64,000 nucleotides of DNA, taken from assembly GCA_018136815.1 (NCBI GenBank), contig CM030934.1, forward strand, positions 2,929,070 through 2,993,069, in the 5' to 3' direction. Positions 52,601 to 62,889 of this stretch are shown here, in pieces. The stretch is from Isochrysis galbana (taxonomy: Eukaryota; Haptophyta; Isochrysidales; Isochrysidaceae). Each line of letters begins with the position of its first letter. The stretch's first letter is position 1. Both the position numbers and the translations under genes were made by a program. The notes under the pieces were generated by a model that saw only the letters and a program-made list of their open reading frames with translations, was not told the origin of the DNA and did not search any database.

Positions 52601-52722
52601 GCAGCTTTTTTTCGAGGGTAAACAAGGATGGAACCATTGCATTTCTACCCGAGCACGGGGTGCGGAATAATCGGGGGACTCTTGGCATCCTCCGCGTGGC
52701 TCTACGCTACACGGAGATCTGA
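49682..52722 (+). CDS. Saposin-like / TB2-DP1-HVA22 / C2 membrane protein, 8 exons, 633 aa
   Basis: Exons: 49682-49834, 49980-50446, 50578-50767, 50895-51202, 51342-51426, 51666-51832, 52013-52127 and 52306-52722; all joins are in phase with GT-AG introns. A signal-anchor start (MWAGLKLLLGAWAFLNALDD) leads to a Cys-rich region (CNLCDEVMADML, then PCRWICLAVPGCVQMC and CEAAGYC) that looks saposin-B-like. Exons 3-4 encode a TB2/DP1/HVA22 domain: QWLTYWLILAFLTTLEYSAR, WVPHYYEAKLLFLIWLMLAG, GAETVYRSVRARLRD. Exons 6-7 give a C2 domain (RLIGVAEGEEAELPP, GRADAYCVVY, TTKPRWMQTLELKLP, SRVRIDVYDAQ). The last exon adds two membrane spans (VLYVAHFAGSVLVGGGVIGY and MFGAGLIAAVVMSFLAHRVF). REEP/HVA22 proteins shape tubular ER, and C2 domains bind lipid, often with calcium, so an ER-membrane shaping or tethering role is likely. 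The exon 7-8 boundary is the least certain. Confidence 0.75.
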
Positions 52723-53320
52723 ACGACACATGCTCGGTGTCTAGCACCCCATGGCCCATGATCCATTTCGAAGCGCTCAGCCAGCTCGTGGGTTCGAGCC
52801 CGCCTGATTGATTGTTGGGCGCTAACTTAGCCGCTAGCTACGGTCAAATCCGGCCGCGATCATCTACATAGGCCATCATCTCTTCAGATTCCTTTCGGTC
52901 TACATGACGGCACGGCCGCCATGTCGCTGGCCAAGGGTGGAATATCGCGCGGCGTACGCCAACAACTTGAATAGCAAACAGATTTTCATGATGATGCTGT
53001 ATTGCTTGTTAAACATCTTCCGCAATGATTTGAGGCAGGCTGGTTTCTGGCCAAGAAGTCGGCCGGAAACCTTTCGTCGCTCAACACCCATAGCAGCGTC
53101 TACGCAGATTTTGGTCAGCCTCGCTGATCGCGCAACGCGAGCCACAAGAATGTTGACGTGCAACGCCTTTCCGACCAGGAAGGTCGGAAAACCTACCGGA
53201 TTGCGATGCAAACACCCTCTATTGATGATGGTTGTATTGTGCGTGGTATATTGAGTACATGCTGGCGCAGCTGACGCCGCAAGAGTAGTTTCATCACGAG
53301 CGTCATCGATGCGCCAGCAA
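52723..53320. other. No supportable gene
   Basis: 3' flank of the preceding gene. A frame at 52900-53385 on the minus strand has no coding features. Confidence 0.5.
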
Positions 53321-54149
53321 AAAAAAACTTTCAATATTCTTGCCTCATATGTGGCACTGAGTCCTGCTCTTGTAGCCACGCCCATTGTCCTTCCTCACCC
53401 TCACTCCCCGCCTTGCGGCAACTCCCCTCGGCGCTCTACTCAGGGGCTCAGGTCGCGTGCGGGGGGTCTGAGCTGAGCGGGGTGCAACTGTCCTCAACGG
53501 TGTGTTCTCGCCTTCCTCCTGTGCTGCTGAGGGACCTGTTCTTCCCATATATGTTGTAGGGTTCCGTCAATGTTGAGTGTTACGGTGTTTATCGTGCTAT
53601 GACAGTGACGATGGTCGGTCGCGCGTCCGAATGATCGGTTGGAGCGGGATGTCGCGTCATTCTATGCGAGCCTTTCGTGCTTTCGGTGTGGCTAGAGACC
53701 GATCGTGCTTTCGCTACGAGGTTAAAGTTCTCGCTTAGCTGTAGCCTAACTTTTTCATTCTCGATGAATACGGGGGTGCTGAGTTCTATCGGTTTTTAAG
53801 CTTGGGTTTTCTTCCCTGTGCGGCCTTATGGGTGCGCATGGAGCTGTGGCGGGAAGTCGGCGGGATAAGGCCCCTAACGAACCAGAACCAGGGTGGTAAA
53901 CCTCATTAGAGTGGACTCCAAGATTGGTATATTGTGATATTCGTATTCGTATGACTCGAATTCTACTCTGTAAAAGTCTCTTAATATGTGCACTTCCACG
54001 CTATTATCTATTATATAGAGCGCTTTTAAGCTGTCGGGGGTGGTTGCACCCGGGTACCGGGTATGGTCATCGATGGCCCACCACGGCGCGGACGCGGTGT
54101 TGAATGAACTCTTGTTGCGGTTATTGATAATTATATTATTGAGCGTTAA
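53321..54149 (-). mobile_element. 5'-truncated LINE copy, second subfamily
   Basis: On the plus strand it begins with AAAAAAAAACTTTCAATATT, the reverse of the LINE 3' terminus, and its first 140 bp match the 3' region at 17170-17300. Further in, the minus strand (about 54035-53874) encodes KALYIIDNSVEVHILRDFYR followed by a related end, the counterpart of KAIYVLYLLAWRYILTDFYR in the intact LINE. The rest of the coding region is absent. It ends against copy 9 of the GTCGCG motif. Confidence 0.65.
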
Positions 54150-54181
54150 GGTCGCGATCCGTCGAATATGGGACAGATTCA
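54150..54181 (+). repeat. GTCGCGATCCGTC dispersed motif, copy 9
   Basis: GGTCGCGATCCGTCGAATAT then GGGACAGATTCA, nearly identical to copy 3 at 22846. Confidence 0.7.
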
Positions 54182-54916
54182 ATTTGAGCCCCCCGGAGAG
54201 AAGTTAATGCCCGGTGAGGGGGGCGCAGCGCGCAGAGCGCCCCCATTGCCCCCTATTATAAGATTAGCGGGTTACTCTTGTCTCTTGTTGCAGGCTGAGG
54301 GGGGAGCTGCCCTGAACCCTTCAATTTCCCCGAAAGAAAGAAGGCGCTGCTCCCACCTTGGTCCCCGCTATCGGTATTCTCTCTCCCTTTGTCGTGGGCT
54401 TCCCCCCCGCATACAAGCTAGCGCAAGAGCGCGCAAATAAGGGGCAAGGGCAAGGGTATGCCGTACGCGTATGCGGTACGGGCCGGTAACAATAAAGGGG
54501 CTACTGCCGCGGCATTTGCAAGAGGGGCGGGGGAAGAGAAAATCGCACACAATGCGGCACTATGACGCCAAGGATAGTCTAATGGCCGCATCATACATCA
54601 GATCATACGCACGCCATCCTATCAACAACGATGACGAGCCGACAATCAGTGCGCAGTGCGAGCGAACGCTGCAGCAGCTAGCACAAGCAGTGCGCGATCA
54701 GGTGCCGGCGCCGCTTCTGGCTCCACGATGACCACTTCTAGACGGAGCGGGCATCGGCTTCGACTGCATGCACGCAAGCACACCATATCGCACACAATGA
54801 TCTAAGACGTGCGACCCTCGAAAGTGTGTCGATCTCCGGCGCCAGCACGATCAGAACTCTTCCATGCGCCTCTCACAACAGCATCCACGTACAAAAGTCC
54901 GTCCAAGACCCCTCGC
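54182..54916. other. No supportable gene
   Basis: Mixed GC-rich DNA; short frames only (for example 54471-54731) with no motif. Confidence 0.4.
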
Positions 54917-55740
54917 TCAAAAGGAGGTAGTAAGCTTGTGCGGGGGCGTATTGCGCGGGCGGAGTTGCCACGAAGCGAACGAGGCTGGGACCTCGACACC
55001 GAACTCAGCCGCTCGGCGCTTGATCGGGTACTGCATCGACATACGCGTCTGTGCGCGCATGAATGGAGACTTAAGTCAGCACGGGGTTGCAACAAGCTAG
55101 TTCGGTTCAATGCCTCGACCTAGGTGCGACACGTCCACGCTACGCCGTAACTCGAACCTCAAGCATCAGTCTGATCCAGCAATGGCACACAGCGGCTCGC
55201 ACCTTCCAGTTCATCTTGAGAAGGATGGACTCCGTGGTGGGAGTGAGAACAAGAGACTTGAACGACTCGGCCGAATCAGCCTTGGCAATAAGCGACTTGA
55301 CCTTCCCGCGGCGCTTCTTGTCGCCTGAAGCGGGCCATAGCGCGTAGAGCTATGAGTGAGGCGCTACGGGCATGGCACATGCGATGTGTCGCCCAGCTGG
55401 GAGAGCTATGTCAACATGCGCACAATCTCGCTCTCGCTCCCTGCCCCCCGCCGACCATTCCCACTAAACTCATGAACCCCTTTCCTCTCGCCTCCCTCCC
55501 CTCTCTCCCTCCCTTCCCCCCTCCCCCCCCCTCTCCCTCCCTCCTTCCCTCCCTCTCTCCCTCTCCCCCTGTCTGCGCACCCTTAGGGGCTCCATCACCC
55601 CCGCCAGAGCACTTGGTCATGACGACGGACGAGGCGGCGGGCGCACCCACCGCCATCTGCCGCACCGGCACGCCCGCGGGTGAGAAGCCCAGCGCGGCCG
55701 CGAGGCACGCGGCCAGCACGAGGAGCGACGAGCGAGCCAT
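54917..55740 (-). CDS. Three-exon 131-aa plastid-targeted protein; function unknown
   Basis: Exons on the minus strand: 55740-55599, 55324-55203 and 55048-54917, all joins in phase with GT-AG introns. Exon 1 is a signal peptide with a classical plastid junction (MARSSLLVLAACLAAALGFS, then PAGVPVRQMAVG); the Phe right after the predicted cleavage site is the mark of bipartite targeting in algae with secondary plastids. The mature part is basic: GDKKRRGKVKSLIAKADSAE, SFKSLVLTPTTESILLKMNW, then MQYPIKRRAAEFGVEVPASF. Intron 1 (55325-55598) is packed with CCCTC repeats. I have a feeling of conserved plastid proteins with KRRAAxxGVxVPxxF near the end, but I cannot name the family. The last 18 residues after the conserved part may belong to an undetected further exon instead. 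Confidence 0.6.
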
Positions 55741-58225
55741 GCGATCTCGTGGAGCTACACTCCCCCTCCCTTCTACTTTCTACTCGGGACTCTCTACTTC
55801 CTACTCAGTTCCTACTGTCTACTATCTACTGTCTACTGTCTACTTGGTACTGCTACTTACTGGACTACTGCTGCTACTGGCTAATACTGGTACAATAATA
55901 ATAAAACAACTGAGCGTTAGTACCACTACTCCCACTAGCCCGGTACTATCACGACACCCCTCAGCGCACTTGCCCGCACGCCTTGGAGTGATGGCACAGA
56001 CACATACACATATGCATCCCTTCAAATCTCCCCCCTCGCAAACCCCCGGCTCCCATTATAACTCCCCACAAGTTACAATGAGGGAAAACCCATTGAGGCG
56101 GACCGGTCGACGCCGGCCGACTCTCCGGGGAAAAACACCGGGGGGGGGGGGAGGGACCTCTCGTCGTGAAGCAGAACGGCCCTTACAGCTCGCGCCGCGA
56201 GCAGTCCTCGAAGAAATAAATGACTGCGCCCCCCGATACCTGCCACAGGGACGTCTTGAGCCACTCCCTTCTTCTCGCCCCTCCTGTCGCCAGCCGCCCC
56301 CCTTCGCCCGTTTGCTAACGCAAACGGGGCCCGTTTCTTACCGCACTCCATCGGGGGGGGCGCAAATTCCCCCCTCTCCCTCTCTCCATTCTCCTCCGCC
56401 CCTCTCCCTGCGGCGCGTCGCCATGCGGCGCGCCACGGCCTGCTCTCAGAGGCCCTTTGGGGGCTCCCAGAGGGCCAGCAAGGGCAGCTCAGGGGGCATT
56501 GGAGGCTGGGGCTCAGCCCCTGGCCCCCCCTGCCTCTCCCACGCTTGCCACGCTGGCCATTGGAGCCTCCCAGTGGCCTCTGTATGCCTGGCGACCAGGG
56601 GAGGGGGGGGAGTCAGCTCGAGGGCAGGCCCATGCTGGGCGTGGGAGTGCGATTCTCGGCCCGCGCCCACTAGGGGTCTGGGCCAGAGTGTTGATTGCCC
56701 AGCCCCTGCCAAAGGGCAGGGGCTGGGGTTGATTGTACGGGCCCACCCCGGGGGGTGTCCGCGATGGAGAGAGGGGGGCGCGAGGCCCCCATTGACCCCC
56801 ACTTATAAAAGTAGGTTAGGCTAATACTGGTACATGACTTGAACTGGTGGAGCTCAGGAGGAAACTCCCTCCATTTGCCGTTTCTTCTTTGCCTTGAGTT
56901 AGTTTTTTGCTGTCGTGCGAGTCTTCTTATAGTTATAGTTATAGTGAGTGCCATATTGCCATTGATTGTGATTGGCCATTGGCCATTGGCCATTGCCATT
57001 GCCATTGCGGTTGCGATTGCGACGTTTTCGTTTTCGTTTCGTTTTGGTCGTTATTTGTCGAAATCAGCCATCCGTGGAGCCCAGTGGACGTCGGACGTCT
57101 TCGAGGGAGGCCCGGAGAGCTCAACTTCGAACTGATGCCGGGCGCGCTGCGTACCCGTTTTCGGCGATCCATCCAGATGGGGGGCTGACTACAGCCGTGC
57201 CCTCGCTGGAGCGCGGCGAAGGTCGGCATGTCAGGCGGATCGGTCGCCACATCGCTCTGATTCGGATTCGGATCCGAGCGGGGAGAGAAACGAGGGGGAG
57301 GGGAAATCTTCCCCCGGTCTCACGATAAAAAAATTTGGGCCTCCGCCTCCGGATCAACAAGAGTTTTTGATTTTTTTTCAACGCTAGAACGCTAGTCTCT
57401 AGTCTCCCCCACCTCCACCTCGAAAATCGGTGCAAGTCGGCGAGCTGGCGCCACACTACTCTCACTACTGCTCACTGCCGCCTGCCGCCATAGTTGACCC
57501 CAGGGTGGAGAGTGTCGGCACCGCGTGCCCCAAATCAAGTGCGGACCATCGATGGAACGTTTTGCGGGTAGCGAATGGGCGGGACAACTGACAATCGATG
57601 GAACGGAACGGGGGGCGCTTAGGCACGCCCCCTCCTCCGCTCCTCGCACCCCTCTCCCTCTCCCTCTCATGGTCAAAACGTAGTTTTATTCTTCGTGTAC
57701 GTCTGCCCTATACATAGTACTAGGCGCCGACGCTAGCCATCCAGCCATGCATGCAGTGGGTAGTACTGTCCGTCAAGTAAACATGCGTCGCATGTCTCAT
57801 GTCGTGTAGACGACAATTATCATGCTACCCGCCTGGCCGAGCCGCAGCTAGCACACAACTCACCAGCGCATGGCAAGGTATACGTGTTCGTAGAACGCAA
57901 TATTAGCAAGCAATCAAGGCAGGTCGATTCTCGTGTGTGCGTATCCTCGATGCGTTCAGGCGCGCAAAATCAGCACAAACCTGCGCACAAGAAATGCAAC
58001 TCCGAAAGAACATCAAGGTGGATTCTCTCCTAGCTGTTCATCAAAGTTTCTCGCATCACAACCCTCTCCATCGGCTTCACATCATGCCGGATTGCTGAGG
58101 CCGAGGGCAAACCGCTCAGCATTTGAAGAGGTGAGAGAGAGCTACACCTCACCTTCCGGGCCTGCACGTGAGATGGCGGAACCCCTGCTGCAATCCTCCT
58201 CTTCGGCCCATCTACCGTTCAACAA
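55741..58225. other. No supportable gene; repeats
   Basis: 55780-55910 has TACT-rich short repeats, 56395-56815 is a diverged SINE-like copy, and 56930-57050 has CCATTGG/CCATTG simple repeats that recur at 61830-61870. 57138-57180 (GCGTACCCGTTTTCGGCGAT) recurs with small changes at 62022-62060. Frames here are compositional. Confidence 0.45.
56395..56815 (-). mobile_element. Diverged SINE-like copy
   Basis: Same layout as the full copy (GCGGCGCGTCGCCATGCGGC, GGAGGCTGGGGCT, CCTGGCC, GGCGACCAGGGGAGG, GAGAGAGGGGGGCGCGAGGC) but with about one base in four changed, and it ends in ACTTATAAAAGTAGGTTAG instead of the usual terminus. It represents an older subfamily. Confidence 0.5.
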
Positions 58226-59034
58226 TCACTGGCCAGCTGCTTTGGGTGCTCGCCGGAATGTTATGAGCGTGGGTATGGCGAGGAGAACCCCAAGACCCTG
58301 GAAGACTAGAGAGATCGCATTGAGTATGAGATCGGCGCGGGTGACAAAAATTTGTAGGTAGAGAAAGTAGATGTTGCCTAAGGCGGCGATGAGCGTCAGC
58401 GCCACAAAGATGATGAGCGGCGTCGCCTGAATGTAGGCACCGAAGGAATGGGAGTGAGACCGCCGGCCAGCAAAGCGTCACGCAGCGCTGTGGAGACTTG
58501 CGGCGCACCTCCTCCAGCTTGTTACCCCGCGATCCCACAAAGAGGCGTGAGAGTTCGATGATCAGCAGCACAAACACCAGTGAAACCTCGAGGCCGAGGA
58601 GGGAGCGTAGTTCCCCTTCGTATGGCAACCGAGTGCCTGATGGGTAAGCACGCGGCGGGGATGAGTACGTCGGCGGTGGCCACTACCGCCCACTGCCCCC
58701 GCACATCACTGCCTCCTCCGGATATGTACGCTCAAGTTCCTTCCTGTCGCATCCAGGCCCTCGACGCGTGCCGGCATGCATTCTGCCTGGCGTCCCCATC
58801 AGCTCCACACGCGAGAAGGGCTTTCGCCTGGGCTATCTGCTCACAGACCCTAAAGCGCGCGTGTGCCTACCTCAACCCCCCCTACTCGCCGTCCTCCCCG
58901 CTCCTCCTCCTCCTCCCTCCTCCTTCCCCCTTCCCACCTTTCCATGCGAAGAGGACGAGCATCGCGGCCGTCCACAGAAAGGCGTAGATCGTGTCGAAGA
59001 AGAGAACGATCTGGAGCGGCAGAGAGGAGAGCAT
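58226..59034 (-). CDS. TMEM216: TMEM216/TMEM80-family ciliary transition-zone membrane protein, three exons, 141 aa
   Basis: Exons on the minus strand: 59034-58938, 58636-58509 and 58426-58226, joined in phase by GT-AG introns of 301 and 82 bp. The protein is 141 residues (human TMEM216 is about 145) with four membrane segments. It starts MLSSLPLQIVLFFDTIYAFL, matching the family's SSLPLQ start. The family signature follows segment 2: VFVLLIIELSRLFVGSRGNK. Segment 3 is PLIIFVALTLIAALGNIYFL, then YLQIFVTRADLILNAISLVF and a final helix. TMEM216 is part of the MKS/Joubert transition-zone module that gates the base of the cilium, so the organism should build flagella. The 5' flank is GA/CT-rich DNA. 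Confidence is high because length, topology and several motifs agree. Confidence 0.88.
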
Positions 59035-59548
59035 CGCGAAAGAGGGGGGGGGGGCGAGGAGGTGGTGCGCGAGCGAGCAGCGCGCAGGTGCCAGCACAGA
59101 GAGAAGAGGGGGGGGGGGAAGAGAAGGAGAGAGAAAGAGGGAGAGAGAGAGAGTTGAGGGAGAGGGAGGCGCGGACTGCGGCGGCGGCGGTTGGCTTTCT
59201 CTCTCTTGGGTGTGAAGAGAGAGAGGGGGGGAGGGGGGGGGGCAGCGGGAGCGGCGAGGAGGCAATCTCTATTAAATCTCTCTCCCTCTCTTTCTCTCTC
59301 CTTTCTCTCTCTCTCTCTCTCCTCTCTTCAAAAGAAAGCGCAGTCCGAAGAGAAGAGCACAAGAAGGTGGCTCCAGAGGCAGGAAGTTTAGTGGAGGAGG
59401 GATCAAAAAAATTATCTGAGGAGAGAGAGAGAGTCAGCTCGATCTTGGTGGGTGGGAGAGACCGGTTCGTGTGAAATACGATGTATATGGAGAAGTTTTA
59501 GAAGGGAGAGAGACTGGAGAGAAGGAGAGAGAGGGAGAGGGGGGGGGG

Positions 59549-59591
<43 letters not shown>

Positions 59592-60062
59592 GGAGAGAGG
59601 GAGGGAGAGAGAGAGAGGGGGGGGGGCGGGAGAGGAAGAGAGAGAGAGAAAGTCGGAGGGGGGGAGGGGAGGGGGAGGAGGGGGAGTCGCAGTAGTACAA
59701 TAGATAGCACACTAGGCACTAGAAGGGAAGCGAGCGCACAAAAATAGTATTGAGGCCTCGACATATTGATGCAGCTAGAACCCTGATAGTCTACAGTAGC
59801 TGCTCAGGCTATTGTATCAGGACGGGGAGTAGAAGAGAACCTTCTTATAGGAGTACCTCAATGTTAGGGAGTAGAAGAGAATATCTGGGCGAGGAGTAGA
59901 AGAGAAGAAAACTCGTGTTTTTTTGTCCCTCTCTCCTCTCTCTGGGGACGCTTCTGGGGCCCCCGCCGGGCCTCTCCGCCCTCCTCCCCCTCCCCCCCCT
60001 CCCCCTCCCCCCCTCCCTCTCCCTTTCCTTCTTCTTCCTCCCTCCCTTCTCCTCCCCTCGTG
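59035..60062. repeat. Purine-rich low-complexity intergenic region
   Basis: 59045-59700 is mainly G/A with (GA)n and G-runs on the plus strand; 59930-60058 is pyrimidine rich. It lies between the divergent TMEM216 and YJU2-like genes and may include both promoters. Frames of Arg/Glu/Gly or Ser/Leu are artefacts. Confidence 0.85.
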
Positions 60063-61187
60063 ATGAGCTCTCTCAAGGCGGCGCGCGCCGACAACTTCTA
60101 TCACCCGCCCGAATGGGACCCTCGCTCCACCTCGCGAGCGCAGTTTGCCACTCGGCAGCTGAGGCAGCCAGAGTGGAAGGCCCACCCACTCAGGGAGAGA
60201 GCCAAGCGGCTGGCGGACGAGGGTGTACTCACGGTTCGATTTGAGATGCCCTTCCACGTCCGTTGCACCGGCTGTGGAGGACGGATCGCCAAGGGAGTCC
60301 GATTCAATGCCCAGAAGAAATGTGTGGGCAAATACCTCAGCACAAAGCTGTGGGCATTCACCATGATGTGCTCGCTCGAGGATGGCACATGGAGGACCGA
60401 CCGCAGGCGGAACCCACACTTCATTGAGGTGCGAACGGACCCAAAGGCCGCTGACTATGTCGTCGCGAGTGGCGCCACACGCGTTGGCGACCTTGACAAT
60501 CGCGCTGATGCCATGCTGCCATCGGCGGAGGAGCGCGGCGTCGAGGAGCTCGGCGACCCGGAAGAGCGCGCCAAGCGGGCAGCAGACCCTTTCTACGCTC
60601 TCGAACATGCGCCCGCAACACAGAACGAGCTGCATAAGCGCCGGGCTAAGCGGATCGACAGCCTGCACGACCAGCGCAACGACGCTTGGCGCGACGACTA
60701 CTCCACATCACAGATGCTCCGCAAGCAGCATAGACAGAGGCGACAGAGCGAGTTTGAGCAGAAGGCCCGGGCGCTTGCGCGCGGGATTCGGCTAGATCTT
60801 CTACCCGAGACGCCTGAAGATACGATGGCTGTGGGCCAGGTGGTATTCGGGGCCGCGAAACGGCGGCGCAGCGGGGCGGCGCGGAGCGAGAAGCGGCTGC
60901 GATTGTTGAGCGGTTCCATCTTTGCGGGCTCGGAAGGACGACCCAAGTCAGCGGAGATCGAGGAGGAGGCGCGCGCGCAGGCACTGCAGCTTCGCAGAGC
61001 GAGGGACATGCGCATCGCATGTAGGCCAACCGCGTTGCCTGAGCCGACCCCACCGGCATCGCTCAAGCAGGCTGCACCTTCTGTCACTGTTGGCAAACGC
61101 TCTGGGACAACCGCGATCACCACGGTTTCGAGCCTCGTTGGTTACAGTGATAGTGAAGAGGAGGACAACTCGGAGGCCCTTGCGTAG
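60063..61187 (+). CDS. YJU2/CCDC130-family splicing factor (CWC16)
   Basis: A single-exon frame from the ATG at 60063, 374 aa. The N-terminus carries the family hallmark: AARADNFYHPPEWDP, HPLRERAKRL, then RFEMPFHVRCTGCGGRIAKG, GVRFNAQKKCVGKY, TKLWAFTMMC and IEVRTDPKAADYVVASGA. DPFYALEH and DAWRDDYSTSQMLRKQHRQR further on match CCDC130. The C-terminus is basic and disordered, ending SDSEEEDNSEALA. YJU2-type proteins join the spliceosome after Prp2 and promote the first step of splicing. The usual second zinc pair reads MKCHLC; here the second Cys is replaced and an insert of about 13 residues (SLEDGTWRTDRRR) follows the first, so zinc binding may be altered. A 39-nt GT...AG stretch covers most of the insert, but removing it would lose the Cys. 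Confidence 0.88.
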   Translation: MSSLKAARADNFYHPPEWDPRSTSRAQFATRQLRQPEWKAHPLRERAKRLADEGVLTVRFEMPFHVRCTGCGGRIAKGVRFNAQKKCVGKYLSTKLWAFTMMCSLEDGTWRTDRRRNPHFIEVRTDPKAADYVVASGATRVGDLDNRADAMLPSAEERGVEELGDPEERAKRAADPFYALEHAPATQNELHKRRAKRIDSLHDQRNDAWRDDYSTSQMLRKQHRQRRQSEFEQKARALARGIRLDLLPETPEDTMAVGQVVFGAAKRRRSGAARSEKRLRLLSGSIFAGSEGRPKSAEIEEEARAQALQLRRARDMRIACRPTALPEPTPPASLKQAAPSVTVGKRSGTTAITTVSSLVGYSDSEEEDNSEALA

Positions 61188-61658
61188 AAGTAACGACAGC
61201 CCTGGGGGTGGAGTGCATGTTTCGTTGCAATTATTATGTTCCATACTGGTGCCCGGGTGCCGGTTCGAATCCCTAGAAGGACGATTTTGAGTTTTGCGCA
61301 CGATTTTTTTGGATGTTAAAAGTCAAGGGGGCTGCGTGCTGCGTGTTTCTTGTTTTCTCCCCCTCCAAGCTGCTGGCAACTGAGAACTGACATCAGTTTT
61401 CCGCTTGAGGTGCGAGATGAACTGATACTAATATCAAACTGATACGTGTGCTGATGCTGATGCCCCCTCGCACTCGCCTCACTGAGGGGGAGGGGGGGGG
61501 CGAATGAATAGAACGCCTTTCGCCTTACTGGTTGGCGCGACAAGCAATAAGATGCTTCGAGAGGAGGAGGCGGTACGATGTAGGGCCAGCTTGAAGGGAG
61601 GGGAGAGGGGAGCAAAGCGCCGCATGGTGTCATGGTCCATGGTGGCGCGACTCTCCAA

Positions 61659-61690
61659 GGTCAAGTTCCGGCTCGAATATGGGATAGACT
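61659..61690 (+). repeat. GTCAAGTTCCGGCTCGAA dispersed motif, copy 10 (weak)
   Basis: GGTCAAGTTCCGGCTCGAAT then ATGGGATAGACT; aligns with copies 3 and 9 with two extra bases and several changes. Confidence 0.5.
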
Positions 61691-62693
61691 CGATTGTAGA
61701 TTGTAGGTTGGTCAAACAGTTTTTTTATTTGGGGTAAAAATGGCCATCTCATGGTTGAGGAAATTTGAGGATTTTTTAGTAGAAATTTCGCAATGGACCC
61801 AACAAGCAGATATTCATATTCGGGGCCCATCCATTGGCCATTGGCCATTGATTGGCAATGCCATTGGGATCTAGACTCCCCCGCCCTTGCCCTTGCCCTG
61901 CCTGGCCCCCCCACAACAAAACGTAGCCAACCAAATAATGACAAAAGACGCTCACGCTAAATAAAGCTCAAGTCGCAGAGGGCTTGAATAATAGCTCACC
62001 TACAAATCGAGACCGGGCGCGGTGCGTGCCCGTTTTCGACGATCCATCCGGATGAAGTGTGAAGTGCCCCACCCAGACACTAAACACCAAATGCACAAGG
62101 GGTACCCGGGCAGTCACGCCAATCGAGCAGGCCGCGCGTCGAATTCTCATCGAAATTAGCAATCTGCGGTCTGCGGAGCCCATTGAACGTTGAGCCGTCG
62201 CCGGCTCGCGGTGGCGGGGTTGACCTGGGGATCGGGAGCGGTCACGTCACAGCGCACCATAGACGCTGACCGGCCGGGCTTGTGCCACATGTTTGCGCAC
62301 GTGGTCAGTGATTAGTGCCGCGGCTTTGTAGGGGCCCAGCCCAGAGGCTTTTCCTATGGGAGGTAGTGCTCGGTGGCTTCTGTTGTGCGTGGATTCGTAT
62401 GTGCTGGCTGGTTTGTGGTGGTGTCATGTGTGGTGATGAGTTGCTTCAAGCATTGCTTCCTGCTCGTGTGGCTCTGTGGGCTTGGGCTTGGTTCGGGGGG
62501 TCGTTCGGAGGGGGGAATGCAGTTGCCGGGGCAGATAGGGGGGGACCCTGCGGAATCCTTGGACACCCAGGGGAGGTGGGAAATAGTGGTTTAAAAGAGT
62601 GAGTTACCAGGCTAGTAGATGTTGAATGTTGGCATACTAATACTAGCGTTGCGGCATAAAGCAGCAACCTCTTAGCATTGCTGCTCTCACCAA

Positions 62694-62854
<161 letters not shown>

Positions 62855-62889
62855 TCACATGCGAATGGTGTCAAGATAGATGATATCAA

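Noticed and set aside
52785-52815. Second tRNA-like GGTTCGAGCCC
   Set aside because: The stem breaks after two pairs with a 7-base loop and no cloverleaf can be drawn.
55352-56824. 490-codon plus-strand frame
   Set aside because: It runs antisense through the plastid-protein gene, a pyrimidine tract and a SINE-like copy; no coherent domain.
61245-61285. tRNA-like T-arm (GGTTCGAATCC) downstream of the YJU2-like gene
   Set aside because: The T-stem does not pair beyond two base pairs and no D-arm, anticodon arm or acceptor stem fits upstream.
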